From assembly GCA_030600135.1 (NCBI GenBank), contig JAUVMS010000017.1, positions 1-15,216 of the forward strand: a stretch of DNA of 15,216 bases, read 5' to 3'. This DNA comes from Hyphomicrobiales bacterium (lineage in GTDB: Bacteria; Pseudomonadota; Alphaproteobacteria; Rhizobiales; JAUVMS01). The position numbers were made by a program, and so were the translations under genes. The notes beneath the pieces were generated by a model. That model saw only the letters and a program-made list of their open reading frames with translations, was not told the DNA's origin and made no database searches. Of the stretch, positions 7,215 to 15,204 are shown piece after piece (position 1 is the stretch's first letter; each line of letters opens with the position of its first letter).

Positions 7215-7392
7215 CGTGCTCACCTCAAATCAGCATACGAAAGGGCCCTCGTACTCTGGTACCTATGCCCACTCTCAATTTCCATATGTGCACGGTCAAG
7301 CCTACGGAAACAAGGCCCATAGCAACATCTCAACCGATCGCCTGCCGCTTGGCTGGTGTCCAAATGTGGCGTGTTTTGCCTTGTCCGCGGCC

Positions 7393-8850
7393 TCAATCCT
7401 GTGCTTCCACCAAGTCGTTCGTGCTTTCAATACCGTCAGTGTCCGCTATCGGCTCGACCTCCGGCTCCGCCTCTTGAGCACTGGCGCCTTCAACCAATCC
7501 TGCTGAAACCAGCGCGCGGCTGGCAGGCTTGAGCAAACTGCGAATCGGCCGTGCCGTTGCAACGGTGCCGTGATTGGCAAAGCCCTCGTGATTTCTCTCG
7601 ATCTCTCGCGGGTCATAGAGATAGTTGACCATTAGCCCATAGGCCTCTCCCAATCCCTTTTCCGAGACATCTCCGAGCCAGTTGAGCCGCTCCAAGCGTG
7701 CCCCATTGCCTAAGTGGAACCGCGCGACCGGATCAATGGGCAGGCTGTCGGCCCGCTTTGCCGCCATGAAGTAATGTGCTGCAAGCGGCAAAAGGACATT
7801 CTTGAGCACTTGCTGACGCTCTTGTTCCAATATCCACCCGGGGTCGTGCAGCAATTGCAGCACCTCGCGATCGGCTTCGCTCAGCAGTGTATTGTCGACC
7901 GTGTCCTTGATTGTTGCCAGCCAGCTGCGAAAGCGTGGCACCGGCGATAGCGTGACGAATGACTTGAGCGACGGCAACTCGCGAGCTAGATCCTCCACCA
8001 CCTGTTTAATCAGGAAGTTACCGAACGAAATGCCGCGAAGCCCTTCTTGGCAGTTCGAAATGGAATAGAACACCGCCGTCGTCGGTGCGGCTTCTCCGTC
8101 CTCGACTTTTCGCTCCTCGGTCAGCAGTGATTGAATGGAGCCCGGCAGCTCGCCCGTCAATGCCACCTCAACAAAGATCAAAGGATCGTCGACCAAAGAG
8201 GGGTGAAAGAACGCAAAACAACGCCGGTCGCTGGGATCCAGCCGCCGACGCAGATCGTCCCAGCCCTGGATCTCATGAACAGCTTCATAGGCGATAATCT
8301 TGTCGAGGATCGATGCCGGCGTCGTCCAATCGATCCGCCGCAGCAAGAGGAATCCACGGTTGAACCAAGATTGAAACAAGAGCATCAAATCATCGTCGAC
8401 CGGCTTCAAGTTTGGCTCGCTCTCCATACAGATCAAGAGCCGCGCCCGCATCGCCACCAACTTGGCCGTCGCGCCAGGTGCCAAATTGAGCCGGCGAAAA
8501 AATTCGGCCCGCGGCGCTTCGACCGCCCTGGCAAGCGCATTCAGGCTCACCGCATTCGGTGATACCAGATAGCCTTCTGCCGCCTCTCTCAGCATTGCCT
8601 CGTTAGGTGAAAGTTCATCGGCCAGAAAGCGAAAAAAATCCCGCTGAGCTTCCGCCGCAAGCACCCCGTATTGAGCCAAAATTTCCTGAGCCAGCGCCAC
8701 ACCCGACGCCTCGCCGCGACCTGAAAGCAGGGCTCGTGATAGCTCCGTGAGTTCCCGTGTCGGGTCGACGCCGCCAAGCGAGCGATCGAGCAGGTGGCGT
8801 CCACGCTCGGCGACGCCGTTCAAAAGCTCTTGGAAAAAAGAAACATTCAT
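7393..8850 (-). CDS. Malonyl-CoA decarboxylase (MCD family)
   Basis: Converts malonyl-CoA to acetyl-CoA and CO2 in the cytoplasm (the bacterial gene is called matA or mcd). The 485-residue protein has the N-terminal helical domain (1-180) and the C-terminal GNAT-like catalytic domain. Family blocks are CFAFFHPSLVDDPLIFVEVAL (211-231), YSISNCQEGLRGISFGNF (262-279), TLSPVPRF (300-307) and ARFHLGNGA (376-384). By analogy with human MCD, Ser302 and His379 are the catalytic pair. The last ~35 residues are an acidic, low-complexity tail (450-485). The start at 8850 is set by homology, since the ribosome site is weak. It is separated from the upstream catabolic operon by 174 bases. It is not next to malonyl-CoA synthetase or a malonate carrier, so it probably disposes of malonyl-CoA made by degradation or protects against its build-up. 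Confidence 0.94.
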   Translation of the reverse strand: MNVSFFQELLNGVAERGRHLLDRSLGGVDPTRELTELSRALLSGRGEASGVALAQEILAQYGVLAAEAQRDFFRFLADELSPNEAMLREAAEGYLVSPNAVSLNALARAVEAPRAEFFRRLNLAPGATAKLVAMRARLLICMESEPNLKPVDDDLMLLFQSWFNRGFLLLRRIDWTTPASILDKIIAYEAVHEIQGWDDLRRRLDPSDRRCFAFFHPSLVDDPLIFVEVALTGELPGSIQSLLTEERKVEDGEAAPTTAVFYSISNCQEGLRGISFGNFLIKQVVEDLARELPSLKSFVTLSPVPRFRSWLATIKDTVDNTLLSEADREVLQLLHDPGWILEQERQQVLKNVLLPLAAHYFMAAKRADSLPIDPVARFHLGNGARLERLNWLGDVSEKGLGEAYGLMVNYLYDPREIERNHEGFANHGTVATARPIRSLLKPASRALVSAGLVEGASAQEAEPEVEPIADTDGIESTNDLVEAQD

Positions 8851-9024
8851 AAGCCGGCACTCTCACGAACTGCCTGTCCGCCATTGATCAGGTGACCTTT
8901 CGCAGGTCCCCTATCACCAAACCACATCCGTCTGTCATATCATCCCGGCCAGTATCGGTACCACCGACGCCAAACCCGATCCACATCGAAAGAAGGTTAC
9001 CTTAGCCGTCAAGCGTGTAACAGG

Positions 9025-10266
9025 TCACGACGCCTGCTCGTTTTTCGCCGACCTTGCCGCTCGAGCTTTTTGTGCTTCGTCCAGCTTTGCATAACCGTCG
9101 CGCGTCTGCGGGAAGCGCCGGCCCAGCACCTGGGAGGCCACCAAGTTGCGCAACACCTGCGCCGTGCCACCGCCGATGGTAAACATGCGCGCATCGCGCA
9201 CCATGCGCTCGAGCGGTCTCGCCCGCGAGTAGCCCGCGGCACCGTGCAACTGTAACGCATCGTTGGTGACCTTGATCGCCGTTTCAGCGGAAAAAATCTT
9301 CGCTTCGGCGGCAAGCCGCGGATCCGGAAAACCGGCTTCGCCCCCGCTCGCCGCCGCGCGATGCACCATCAAACGCGCCGCATCGAGACCGATGGCCATG
9401 TCGGCGAGCATCCACTGCAGGCCCTGAAATTCGGCAATTGGGCGGCCGAACTGTTCTCGTTTTTGCACGAAATCCAGGGCAAGCTCATAGGCACCGGCGG
9501 CAATGCCCAGAGGCACCGTGGCGGCACCGACGCGCTGGCTGTTGTAGGCGTCCATGAGACCGCCAAAACCCCGCTTGACGCCCTGTGGCGGCACGACAAT
9601 GCGGTCGGCCCCGAGCGTAAGATCGCGGAAATGCACCTTGGTCTCGGGAATTCCCCTGAGCCCCATGGTCGGCTCGCGGTCGCCGATAACAAGCCCATCA
9701 TCGTCGTCTCTGAGCGCAATGAATCCGGCGATGCCCTGCTCTTCGCCGTCCTCAAACAGGCGCGCGAAGATGAGATGCAATCGCGAAACGCCACCGCCGG
9801 TAATCCAGTGCTTCATGCCGTTGATGACGTAACGGTCGCCGCGCTTGTCGGCGCGTGTCGTCATTTCGTTGGCCGCGCTCCCGGCCTCGGGCTCGGTGAT
9901 GCAAATCGCCGGTTTGTCGCCAGACAGCACCAAGTCGGCCGCAAGCTTTTTCTGCTGCTCGGAGCCGTAGGCCATGATCGCGCTGATCGCCCCCATGTTG
10001 CACTCAACCGCGATGCGGCCGGTGACGCCGCACGCTTTGGCCATTTCTTCAATGACGAGCACGGCATCCAAGAACGTCAGGCCAGACCCTCCATAGGCCT
10101 CGGGCACCGTCATCCCAATAAAGCCCGCCTCGCGCATCTGGTTGACCGTATCCCATGGGTAGGCCTCGCTGCGATCCACCTCCGCGGCGCGCGGGCTGAC
10201 GACGCCCTTGGCAAACTCTCTCGCCCGGGCTGACAGCGCTTTTCGCTCCTTGCTGAGTTCGAACAT
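9025..10266 (-). CDS. Acyl-CoA dehydrogenase-fold protein lacking the catalytic Glu; desulfinase-like
   Basis: The 413-residue protein has the full acyl-CoA dehydrogenase fold: helical N-domain (1-115), beta domain with FAD-contacting ICITEPEAGSAANEM (121-135) and WITGGG (154-159), and C-domain with QKREQFGRPIAEFQG (268-282) and RDARMFTIGGGTAQV (357-371). The usual base, Glu of EGT, is Gly here (GGGT, 365-368). The alternative isovaleryl/long-chain base position is Gln244 (NSQR), so no standard proton abstractor is visible. Arg84 sits in VTGRIAVECN. From memory, Arg84 and Gln246 are the key residues of 3-sulfinopropionyl-CoA desulfinase (Acd of Advenella), which releases sulfite from the thioester without net oxidation. 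The resemblance extends to the GSAA and GGGV segments. An AGGAG site lies nine bases before the ATG, in the tail of the SDR gene. It could also be a dehydrogenase with an unrecognised base. Confidence 0.9.
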   Translation of the reverse strand: MFELSKERKALSARAREFAKGVVSPRAAEVDRSEAYPWDTVNQMREAGFIGMTVPEAYGGSGLTFLDAVLVIEEMAKACGVTGRIAVECNMGAISAIMAYGSEQQKKLAADLVLSGDKPAICITEPEAGSAANEMTTRADKRGDRYVINGMKHWITGGGVSRLHLIFARLFEDGEEQGIAGFIALRDDDDGLVIGDREPTMGLRGIPETKVHFRDLTLGADRIVVPPQGVKRGFGGLMDAYNSQRVGAATVPLGIAAGAYELALDFVQKREQFGRPIAEFQGLQWMLADMAIGLDAARLMVHRAAASGGEAGFPDPRLAAEAKIFSAETAIKVTNDALQLHGAAGYSRARPLERMVRDARMFTIGGGTAQVLRNLVASQVLGRRFPQTRDGYAKLDEAQKARAARSAKNEQAS

Positions 10267-10269
10267 TGT

Positions 10270-11022
10270 CTAATTCTCCTGCCGCATAATACCAGCCGCC
10301 AGGAAGCCGCCGTCAACCGCGAGCACGTGTCCATTCACGTACGACGCTGCATCGGACAACAGGAAGCATATGGCCTCGGCCACTTCCTCGGGCGTGCCAT
10401 AGCGTGCCTGGGGCACGTGGCGCTGCCATATCGCCCGGATTTCCGGGTCGTGCATCGCTTTAACGAGCGGCGTATCGATGGGCCCCGGCGCCACGCCATT
10501 GACGCGAATATTCCTGGCCCCAAGCTCGGCCGCCATGACTTGGGTCATGTTGACGATGCCGCCCTTGGATGCGCCATAGCCAACCCGCCCGACGTTGCCC
10601 CTCAACCCCGACACCGATGCGATGTGAACGATCGCGCCACCGTCCTCGCCCATGCGCGCGACAACCGCTTGCGACACGATGAACGTCCCCACCAGATTGA
10701 TCTCGATAATCTCGCGAAAGAGCGTCGCACTGGTCTCGGCGAACGGCACATCACGGCCGATGCCGGCGGAATTGACCAAGCCGACGATTGCTCCCTGTTG
10801 CGCGACCGCGTCATCGAGCGCATCGCCAACCTCCGCTTCATCTCTTACGTCGGCCCGCGTGAACCGGCAACGCTCGCCCGTCAACTCGCCAGCGGCAGTC
10901 GCGATGGCCTCTGCATTTGCATCGAGCACACTCACCACCCGACCAGCGGCAAGCAGCCGCCGGACCGTCGCCAAACCGATACCCGAGGCACCTCCTGTGA
11001 CGATGACGTGGCCGGCACTCAT
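10270..11022 (-). CDS. Short-chain dehydrogenase/reductase (SDR), NAD-type, 3-oxoacyl/3-hydroxyacyl class
   Basis: A classical SDR of 250 residues. It has the nucleotide loop TGGASGIG (9-16), NSAG (84-87) and the catalytic set Asn109, Ser136, Tyr149 and Lys153 (YGASK), with PG then IDTP (179-185) and a VNGHVLAVDGG tail (229-239). Asp34 at the end of the second beta strand favours NAD over NADP, which suits an oxidative, degradative step such as 3-hydroxyacyl-CoA to 3-oxoacyl-CoA; the exact substrate cannot be read from sequence. The start overlaps the synthetase stop by four bases (ATGA), and its stop lies three bases before the dehydrogenase-fold gene, so the three are almost certainly one transcript. 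Confidence 0.93.
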   Translation of the reverse strand: MSAGHVIVTGGASGIGLATVRRLLAAGRVVSVLDANAEAIATAAGELTGERCRFTRADVRDEAEVGDALDDAVAQQGAIVGLVNSAGIGRDVPFAETSATLFREIIEINLVGTFIVSQAVVARMGEDGGAIVHIASVSGLRGNVGRVGYGASKGGIVNMTQVMAAELGARNIRVNGVAPGPIDTPLVKAMHDPEIRAIWQRHVPQARYGTPEEVAEAICFLLSDAASYVNGHVLAVDGGFLAAGIMRQEN

Positions 11023-12590
11023 TCCTTAACCTCCAGCGGTACCACGCCCTTGGCGAACATCTCGTCGCGCACCAACCGTTTCGGCACTTTGCCGTAGCCG
11101 GACTTCGGCAACTCGGGCCAAACTGCGACAAACTTTGGCACCTTGTAACGCGCCACCCGCTCGCCCAACCAGCTCTTGAACTCCGCGATATCGATGGTTG
11201 AACCAGCATGCGGCACCAACACGACGGCGCCGACCTCGCCCCATTTTGCATCCGGCACACCGACAAGCGCCGTTTCCGCGACGCCAGGGTGTTCCAAGAT
11301 TTTCTCCTCGATCTCGCGTGGATAGATGTTGGACCCGCCGGAAATGAACATGTCCGACGCGCGCCCCGTAATGTAGACGTAGCCCGCTTCGTCCATGTGG
11401 CCGAGATCGCCAGTCCTGAACCAGCCGTCGCGAAAGGCTTTGGCGTTGGCCTCTTCGTTTTGATAGTAGCCCGCGAAAACCGCCGGACCGATCACACAGA
11501 TTTCCCCCGTCTCGCCAGGACCGAGTCGCTTGCCGACGGCGTCGAAGATGGCCATTTCCATCCCCGTTCGCGCATATCCGCAAGTACCGATCCGGCCCTG
11601 CACCTCATCGTCGACATCGTGTTCACAGGCCGGGTGAAACGCTATGTTGCAGGTCACCTCGCCGAGCCCATAGAACTGGGTGAGGCATTTGCCCAGCCGC
11701 CCGAGCGCCTGCTTTTGATCCGCCCGATACATCGGCGCGCCGGCATAGAGGATGTGCTTGAGGGAGCTGTGGTCAAATCGCTCCGCCGCATCTCCCTCCA
11801 TCATCAACGTAACGATGGTCGGCACCGCAAAGAGATTGGTGACGTTGTAAGTCTCGATCAACCCATAGACCTCTTCGACATGAAATCCGCTTCCCGAGAG
11901 CATAACGGTGAGGCCACCGCGCGCCACCACGGCCAACTGATGAATGCCCGCCGCATGGGACATTGGCGCAACGACCAGCGACGCCTCGTCCTCCGTGACA
12001 CCCGGCAAAAGATCGGCCAGATAGTTGTTGGTGATAAACGTCAGCTGGCCATGGGTCAGGATCGCACCCTTGGGATGCCCTGTCGTTCCGGACGTGAAGA
12101 AAAACCAGCACGCATCGTCATGCACCACAGGTGCGCCTTGAAACGGCGCCCCCAGATGAGCGTCAATCAACTCATCGAACTGATGTTCGCCCTCGCCAGG
12201 CGTTCCGATGCAGATGATGGTCTCGAGCGTCGCCGTGGCCGCAAAGGCGGCATCGCGGTGGTCTGCAAATACGTCGTCGTATATGAGCACCTTGGCACCT
12301 GACGCAGAGGCGATGTATGCCACCTCCTCGGGCGCAAGCCGGAAATTTACCGGCACCCAGACCGCGCCTGACTTGAAGCAGGCATATTGCGTCTCGAACA
12401 TCTGGTTCGAATTGCGCGCCTGCACCAAAACGCGGTCGCCCTTGGATATACCGTTGGCATCGAGGGCGTGGGCCAGCGCATCGACCCTCGCCAAAAGTTC
12501 GCCGTAGCTCCATATCTGCTCGTTCCAGACGAGGGCGTCGCGTCCCGGCAAGCGACGCGCCGACTGGGTGAGCAGGTCGCCGAGGTTCAT
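11019..12590 (-). CDS. AMP-forming acyl-CoA synthetase (ANL superfamily)
   Basis: Activates a carboxylic acid to its CoA thioester through an acyl-adenylate. The 523-residue protein carries the P-loop-like TSGTTGHPKG (166-175), YGLGE (307-311), GWFRTGD (389-395), the hinge region GRASDMFISGGSNIYPREIE (409-428) and the C-terminal catalytic Lys501 in GYGKVPKR. The class is FadD-like/medium-chain or aryl acid; the acyl pocket does not identify the acid. The ATG at 12590 has only a weak ribosome site (AAGGG very close to it). An in-frame GTG 20 codons upstream, which would begin just after the thiolase stop, is possible. It is the second gene of the operon: 64 bases downstream of the thiolase gene and four-base overlapping with the SDR gene. 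Confidence 0.93.
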   Translation of the reverse strand: MNLGDLLTQSARRLPGRDALVWNEQIWSYGELLARVDALAHALDANGISKGDRVLVQARNSNQMFETQYACFKSGAVWVPVNFRLAPEEVAYIASASGAKVLIYDDVFADHRDAAFAATATLETIICIGTPGEGEHQFDELIDAHLGAPFQGAPVVHDDACWFFFTSGTTGHPKGAILTHGQLTFITNNYLADLLPGVTEDEASLVVAPMSHAAGIHQLAVVARGGLTVMLSGSGFHVEEVYGLIETYNVTNLFAVPTIVTLMMEGDAAERFDHSSLKHILYAGAPMYRADQKQALGRLGKCLTQFYGLGEVTCNIAFHPACEHDVDDEVQGRIGTCGYARTGMEMAIFDAVGKRLGPGETGEICVIGPAVFAGYYQNEEANAKAFRDGWFRTGDLGHMDEAGYVYITGRASDMFISGGSNIYPREIEEKILEHPGVAETALVGVPDAKWGEVGAVVLVPHAGSTIDIAEFKSWLGERVARYKVPKFVAVWPELPKSGYGKVPKRLVRDEMFAKGVVPLEVKE

Positions 12591-12654
12591 CACCCTTCGT
12601 GAGACCGGCGCCTGCAGAATGCCGGGGGAGATTTTCTCTGGCGAGTTCACGGTC

Positions 12655-13821
12655 TTATTTGATGCGCTCCAGGACCGAAACGAAATTTGCCACGGCGGCG
12701 CCGCCCATGTTGAAGATGCCGCCAAGCTCGGCCCCCTCGATTTGCATGTCGCCGGCTTTCCCGGTGAGTTGCATCGACGTCAACACGTGCATCGAGACGC
12801 CTGTCGCGCCGATCGGATGGCCTTTGGATTTGAGCCCGCCGGAAGGATTGATCGGCAGCCGGCCATCCTTTTCGGTCTGGCCCTCGGCCACGATCTTGGC
12901 CGCTTCGCCAGGCCGCGCCAGGCCCATCGCCTCATACTCGATGAGTTCGGCAATGGTGAAGCAGTCGTGCGTCTCCACGAACGAGAGGTCGTCAATGGCG
13001 ATTCCAGCTTGTGCGAGCGCGCGATCCCAAGCCATCGTGCAACCCTCGAACTTCAAGATATCGCGCTTCGACATTGGCAGGAAGTCTTGGGCGTGCTGAG
13101 CTGCGCGAAAGGCGACAGCCTTGTCCATCTGCAGCGCCGTTTGCATGTCGGTGAGCACCAACGCGGCCGCACCGTCTGAGACCAGCGAACAGTCGGTGCG
13201 TTTCAACGGACCCGCCACATAGGGGTTTTTCTCGCTCTCGTTGCGGCAAAACTCAAAGCCGAAATCCTTTTGCATATGCGCGTAGGGATTGGCGATGCCG
13301 TTCTTGTGATTTTTGGCGGCGATCTGCGCGAGTGCGTCCGACTGGTCGCCGTAGGCTTGGAAATAGAGCGCGGCTATTTTGCCGAAGACGCCGGCAAATC
13401 CCGCAGGCGTATCCCCATCTTCCGGCAGATAGGATGCCTTCAAGAGGTTCTCGCCAATTTGTGGACCGGGTGTCGTCGTCATTTGCTCGACGCCGACAAC
13501 GAGCACAAATTTTGCACGTTTGGCCTCGATGCTCTTGATGCCCTGGTGGACCGCCGCCGAACCTGTCGCACACGCGTCCTCGACCCGCGTTGCGGGCTTG
13601 AAGCGAAAGTCATCAGACGCTTGAAAAACCAGCGAGGCGGTGAAGTCCTGTGGTGAAAATCCAGCATTGAAATGGCCGAGCACCACCTCATCGATCTCGC
13701 CGGCGCCCAGTCCGGCATCGCTCAGCGCCTCGTTCGTCACCTTGACGATCAGGCTTTCGACCGTTTCGCCTTCAAGCTTGCCAAACTTGCTGTGGGCCCA
13801 TCCGACGATTGCTGCGCACAT
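12655..13821 (-). CDS. Thiolase-family protein, SCP2/SCP-x type
   Basis: A 388-residue thiolase of the sterol-carrier-protein-x group. It is expected to cleave 3-oxoacyl-CoA with CoA to give acetyl- or propionyl-CoA and a shortened thioester. Nucleophile Cys84 sits in EDACATGSAA (81-90). His285 (ETHDCFT) and His335 (GGLKSKGHPIGATG, 328-341) complete the site. The second CxG cysteine of biosynthetic thiolases is replaced by NMGGAAVAN (371-379), as is usual in the SCP2 group. There is no fused SCP2 lipid-binding domain and no DUF35 partner next door, which argues against the Ltp2-type retro-aldolase role. First gene of the operon. The start at 13821 fits the family N-terminus, but the nearby ribosome site (GGGAG, 12 bases away) is poorly spaced. 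Confidence 0.92.
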   Translation of the reverse strand: MCAAIVGWAHSKFGKLEGETVESLIVKVTNEALSDAGLGAGEIDEVVLGHFNAGFSPQDFTASLVFQASDDFRFKPATRVEDACATGSAAVHQGIKSIEAKRAKFVLVVGVEQMTTTPGPQIGENLLKASYLPEDGDTPAGFAGVFGKIAALYFQAYGDQSDALAQIAAKNHKNGIANPYAHMQKDFGFEFCRNESEKNPYVAGPLKRTDCSLVSDGAAALVLTDMQTALQMDKAVAFRAAQHAQDFLPMSKRDILKFEGCTMAWDRALAQAGIAIDDLSFVETHDCFTIAELIEYEAMGLARPGEAAKIVAEGQTEKDGRLPINPSGGLKSKGHPIGATGVSMHVLTSMQLTGKAGDMQIEGAELGGIFNMGGAAVANFVSVLERIK

Positions 13822-14028
13822 GTCCTATCTATGCTCCCTTGTCCGAATTACTGGCCCGGCGGTCCGCTCCGTGTTGACAGTTGGCACGGTCATATCCAAC
13901 CAATCGCGCACAGTCTACACCGCCCACCGACGACGCGAAGTAGGCAATTAGGCACGCTCACGCCTTGGGTTTTGCCCGTCTTTATGCTTAGGGTGCCACG
14001 ACAGGTTCAACAAGGTTCGAATGCGTGA
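13822..14028. promoter_or_regulatory. Divergent intergenic region between the catabolic operon and the hydrolase pair
   Basis: This 207-base gap separates divergently transcribed genes, so it should hold both promoters. For the minus strand, TTGAAC (14005-14010) and CATAAA (13981-13986), 18 bases apart, form a mediocre sigma-70-like pair. On the plus strand TTGACA occurs at about 13874-13879 without a well-spaced -10. TGGCACG directly after it matches the -24 half of a sigma-54 promoter, but the -12 half (TATC in place of TTGC) is poor. These are weak sequence matches only. Confidence 0.35.
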
Positions 14029-14847
14029 ATGATGGCTGATTCCGAGACCTACGAAATTCTTGCACTGAAATACGCCGAGCGCAGTAACCGAACGCGCGCG
14101 GACTCCTTCATTTTCGATGACGATCACGCGAGCGAGCACACGATCGACTATTTCGTCTGGTTGGTTCGCAACGACAATCGCACGATCGTTGTCGATACCG
14201 GATACGACAGGCCCGAAGGGCTGCGGCGTGGACGCAATGTGCTCATTGAGCCCCGCACCCTCCTAAAGGAGCTGGATATTGATGCCGCGGTGATCGACGA
14301 CGTTGTCGTCACGCACATGCATTACGATCACGCCGGCGGACTTCATCATTTCCCAAAGGCGCAGTTTCACTTGCAGGAAGCCGAAATGGCCTACGCGACC
14401 GGACCCTGCATGTGCCACGCCGCACTGCAGATGCCGTTCACGGCCGAGCATGTTTGCGAAATGGTCCGCCACGTCTATTCAGGCCGCGTCACGTTCCACG
14501 ACGGTGATGGCGAGATTGCACCGGGCATCACCGTCCACCAAATCGGCGGTCACAGCCGCGGCCTCCAGTCCGTGCGTGTCATGACCGAGCGGGGCCCCGT
14601 AGTCCTTGCCTCCGACGCCTCGCACTTTTATGAAAATTTCGAGCAGAAAAAGCTCTTTCCCATCGTCATCGATGTCGAGGCGATGCTGGCCGGCTTCGAT
14701 CGTCTGCTGGCGCTTTCCGAAAACACCCCAGAACGCATCGTCCCCGGACATGATCCTCTTGTACTCAACCGCTATCCGGCCTTCTCCGAGCGGACCGAGG
14801 GTTCGGTTCACCGCCTCGATGTCGCGCCGCGAAACGGTGCGGGCTGA
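14029..14847 (+). CDS. Metallo-beta-lactamase-fold hydrolase, AHL-lactonase-like
   Basis: A 272-residue dinuclear-zinc hydrolase. Metal ligands are clear: THMHYDHAGG (95-104; His96, His98, Asp100, His101), His175 in GGHSRG, Asp196 in ASDASH and His241 in PGHDP. VVDTGYD (54-60) is the usual early beta-strand motif. The length and the SDASHFYENF segment resemble the N-acylhomoserine lactonase/gamma-butyrolactone hydrolase group (AiiA/AttM-like), so opening of a lactone ring is the best guess. It is not proof of quorum quenching, since related proteins act on other esters. Two adjacent ATG codons (14029 and 14032) are possible starts and no clear ribosome site is visible. It faces away from the CoA-degradation operon and is followed 18 bases later by a small TfoX-like gene. 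Confidence 0.9.
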   Translation: MMADSETYEILALKYAERSNRTRADSFIFDDDHASEHTIDYFVWLVRNDNRTIVVDTGYDRPEGLRRGRNVLIEPRTLLKELDIDAAVIDDVVVTHMHYDHAGGLHHFPKAQFHLQEAEMAYATGPCMCHAALQMPFTAEHVCEMVRHVYSGRVTFHDGDGEIAPGITVHQIGGHSRGLQSVRVMTERGPVVLASDASHFYENFEQKKLFPIVIDVEAMLAGFDRLLALSENTPERIVPGHDPLVLNRYPAFSERTEGSVHRLDVAPRNGAG

Positions 14848-14865
14848 CGCACCAGACACAGCCCG

Positions 14866-15204
14866 ATGGTTGAGAGCTACCGCCTAGAACTTGCCGGCAT
14901 AATTGATCGGTTGGATTTGTCGGACGAAATGGCCGCCACCATCGAGTGCAAGCATTTCTTCAGCGGCGCTGCCGCCTACGTCGACGGCACCATCTTTATG
15001 TCGCTGACGCCAGTTGGCCTCGCATTGAAACTGCCGCCAGAGAGATGCGCGGCGTTGCTTGACGGAGACGCGCGACCGCTGCGCTACTTCGCCAACGGTC
15101 CGATCAAAAAGAACTACGTGCTCCTACCCGATGCAATTGTCGGGGATGATAGCCAACTACGCGAACTCGTTTGCGAAAGCGCCAGCTATTGCAGTTTGAA
15201 GTAA
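14866..15204 (+). CDS. Small TfoX N-terminal-domain protein
   Basis: This 112-residue protein matches the TfoX/Sxy N-terminal domain pattern. It has HFFSGAAAYVDGTIFMSL (30-47, the equivalent of the family's MFGG.GLY.DG.MFA block), LALKLPPE (52-59) and a Tyr-containing PIKKNYVLLPDAIVGDDSQL (79-98), followed by a closing helix. The C-terminal helix-hairpin domain of full-length TfoX is absent, so a direct role in competence is doubtful; free-standing N-domains are common in Proteobacteria and their function is not established. It is 18 bases downstream of the hydrolase gene and probably cotranscribed with it. The ATG at 14866 fits the domain start but has no strong ribosome site. Confidence 0.75.
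   Translation: MVESYRLELAGIIDRLDLSDEMAATIECKHFFSGAAAYVDGTIFMSLTPVGLALKLPPERCAALLDGDARPLRYFANGPIKKNYVLLPDAIVGDDSQLRELVCESASYCSLK

Noticed and set aside
6126..7322. Plus-strand 398-codon open frame
   Set aside because: Lies opposite the metallopeptidase gene, which has clear family motifs (HEVGH). Long antisense frames are expected in GC-rich coding DNA. The translation is rich in His/Arg/Pro with no known domain.
8894..8908. GACCT-TTCGC-AGGTC hairpin upstream of the malonyl-CoA decarboxylase gene
   Set aside because: Only five base pairs with no U run; too small to call a terminator or regulatory structure.
9361..10233. Plus-strand 290-codon open frame
   Set aside because: Antisense shadow of the dehydrogenase-fold gene; Arg/His-rich with no domain.
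11208..12302. Plus-strand 364-codon open frame
   Set aside because: Antisense shadow of the acyl-CoA synthetase, whose adenylation motifs are unambiguous.
12591..12654. Possible promoter or attenuator in the 64-base gap between thiolase and synthetase genes
   Set aside because: Only 5-bp inverted repeats and no -35/-10-like pair; the gap is short enough for simple cotranscription.
12655..13821. Ltp2-type steroid side-chain retro-aldolase in place of thiolase
   Set aside because: That role normally needs an adjacent DUF35 protein, which is absent, and this protein keeps the thiolase Cys84, His285 and His335.
14010..14025. GGTTCGAAT-like string resembling a tRNA T-arm
   Set aside because: Flanking bases do not pair as a T-stem and no acceptor, D or anticodon arms are present.
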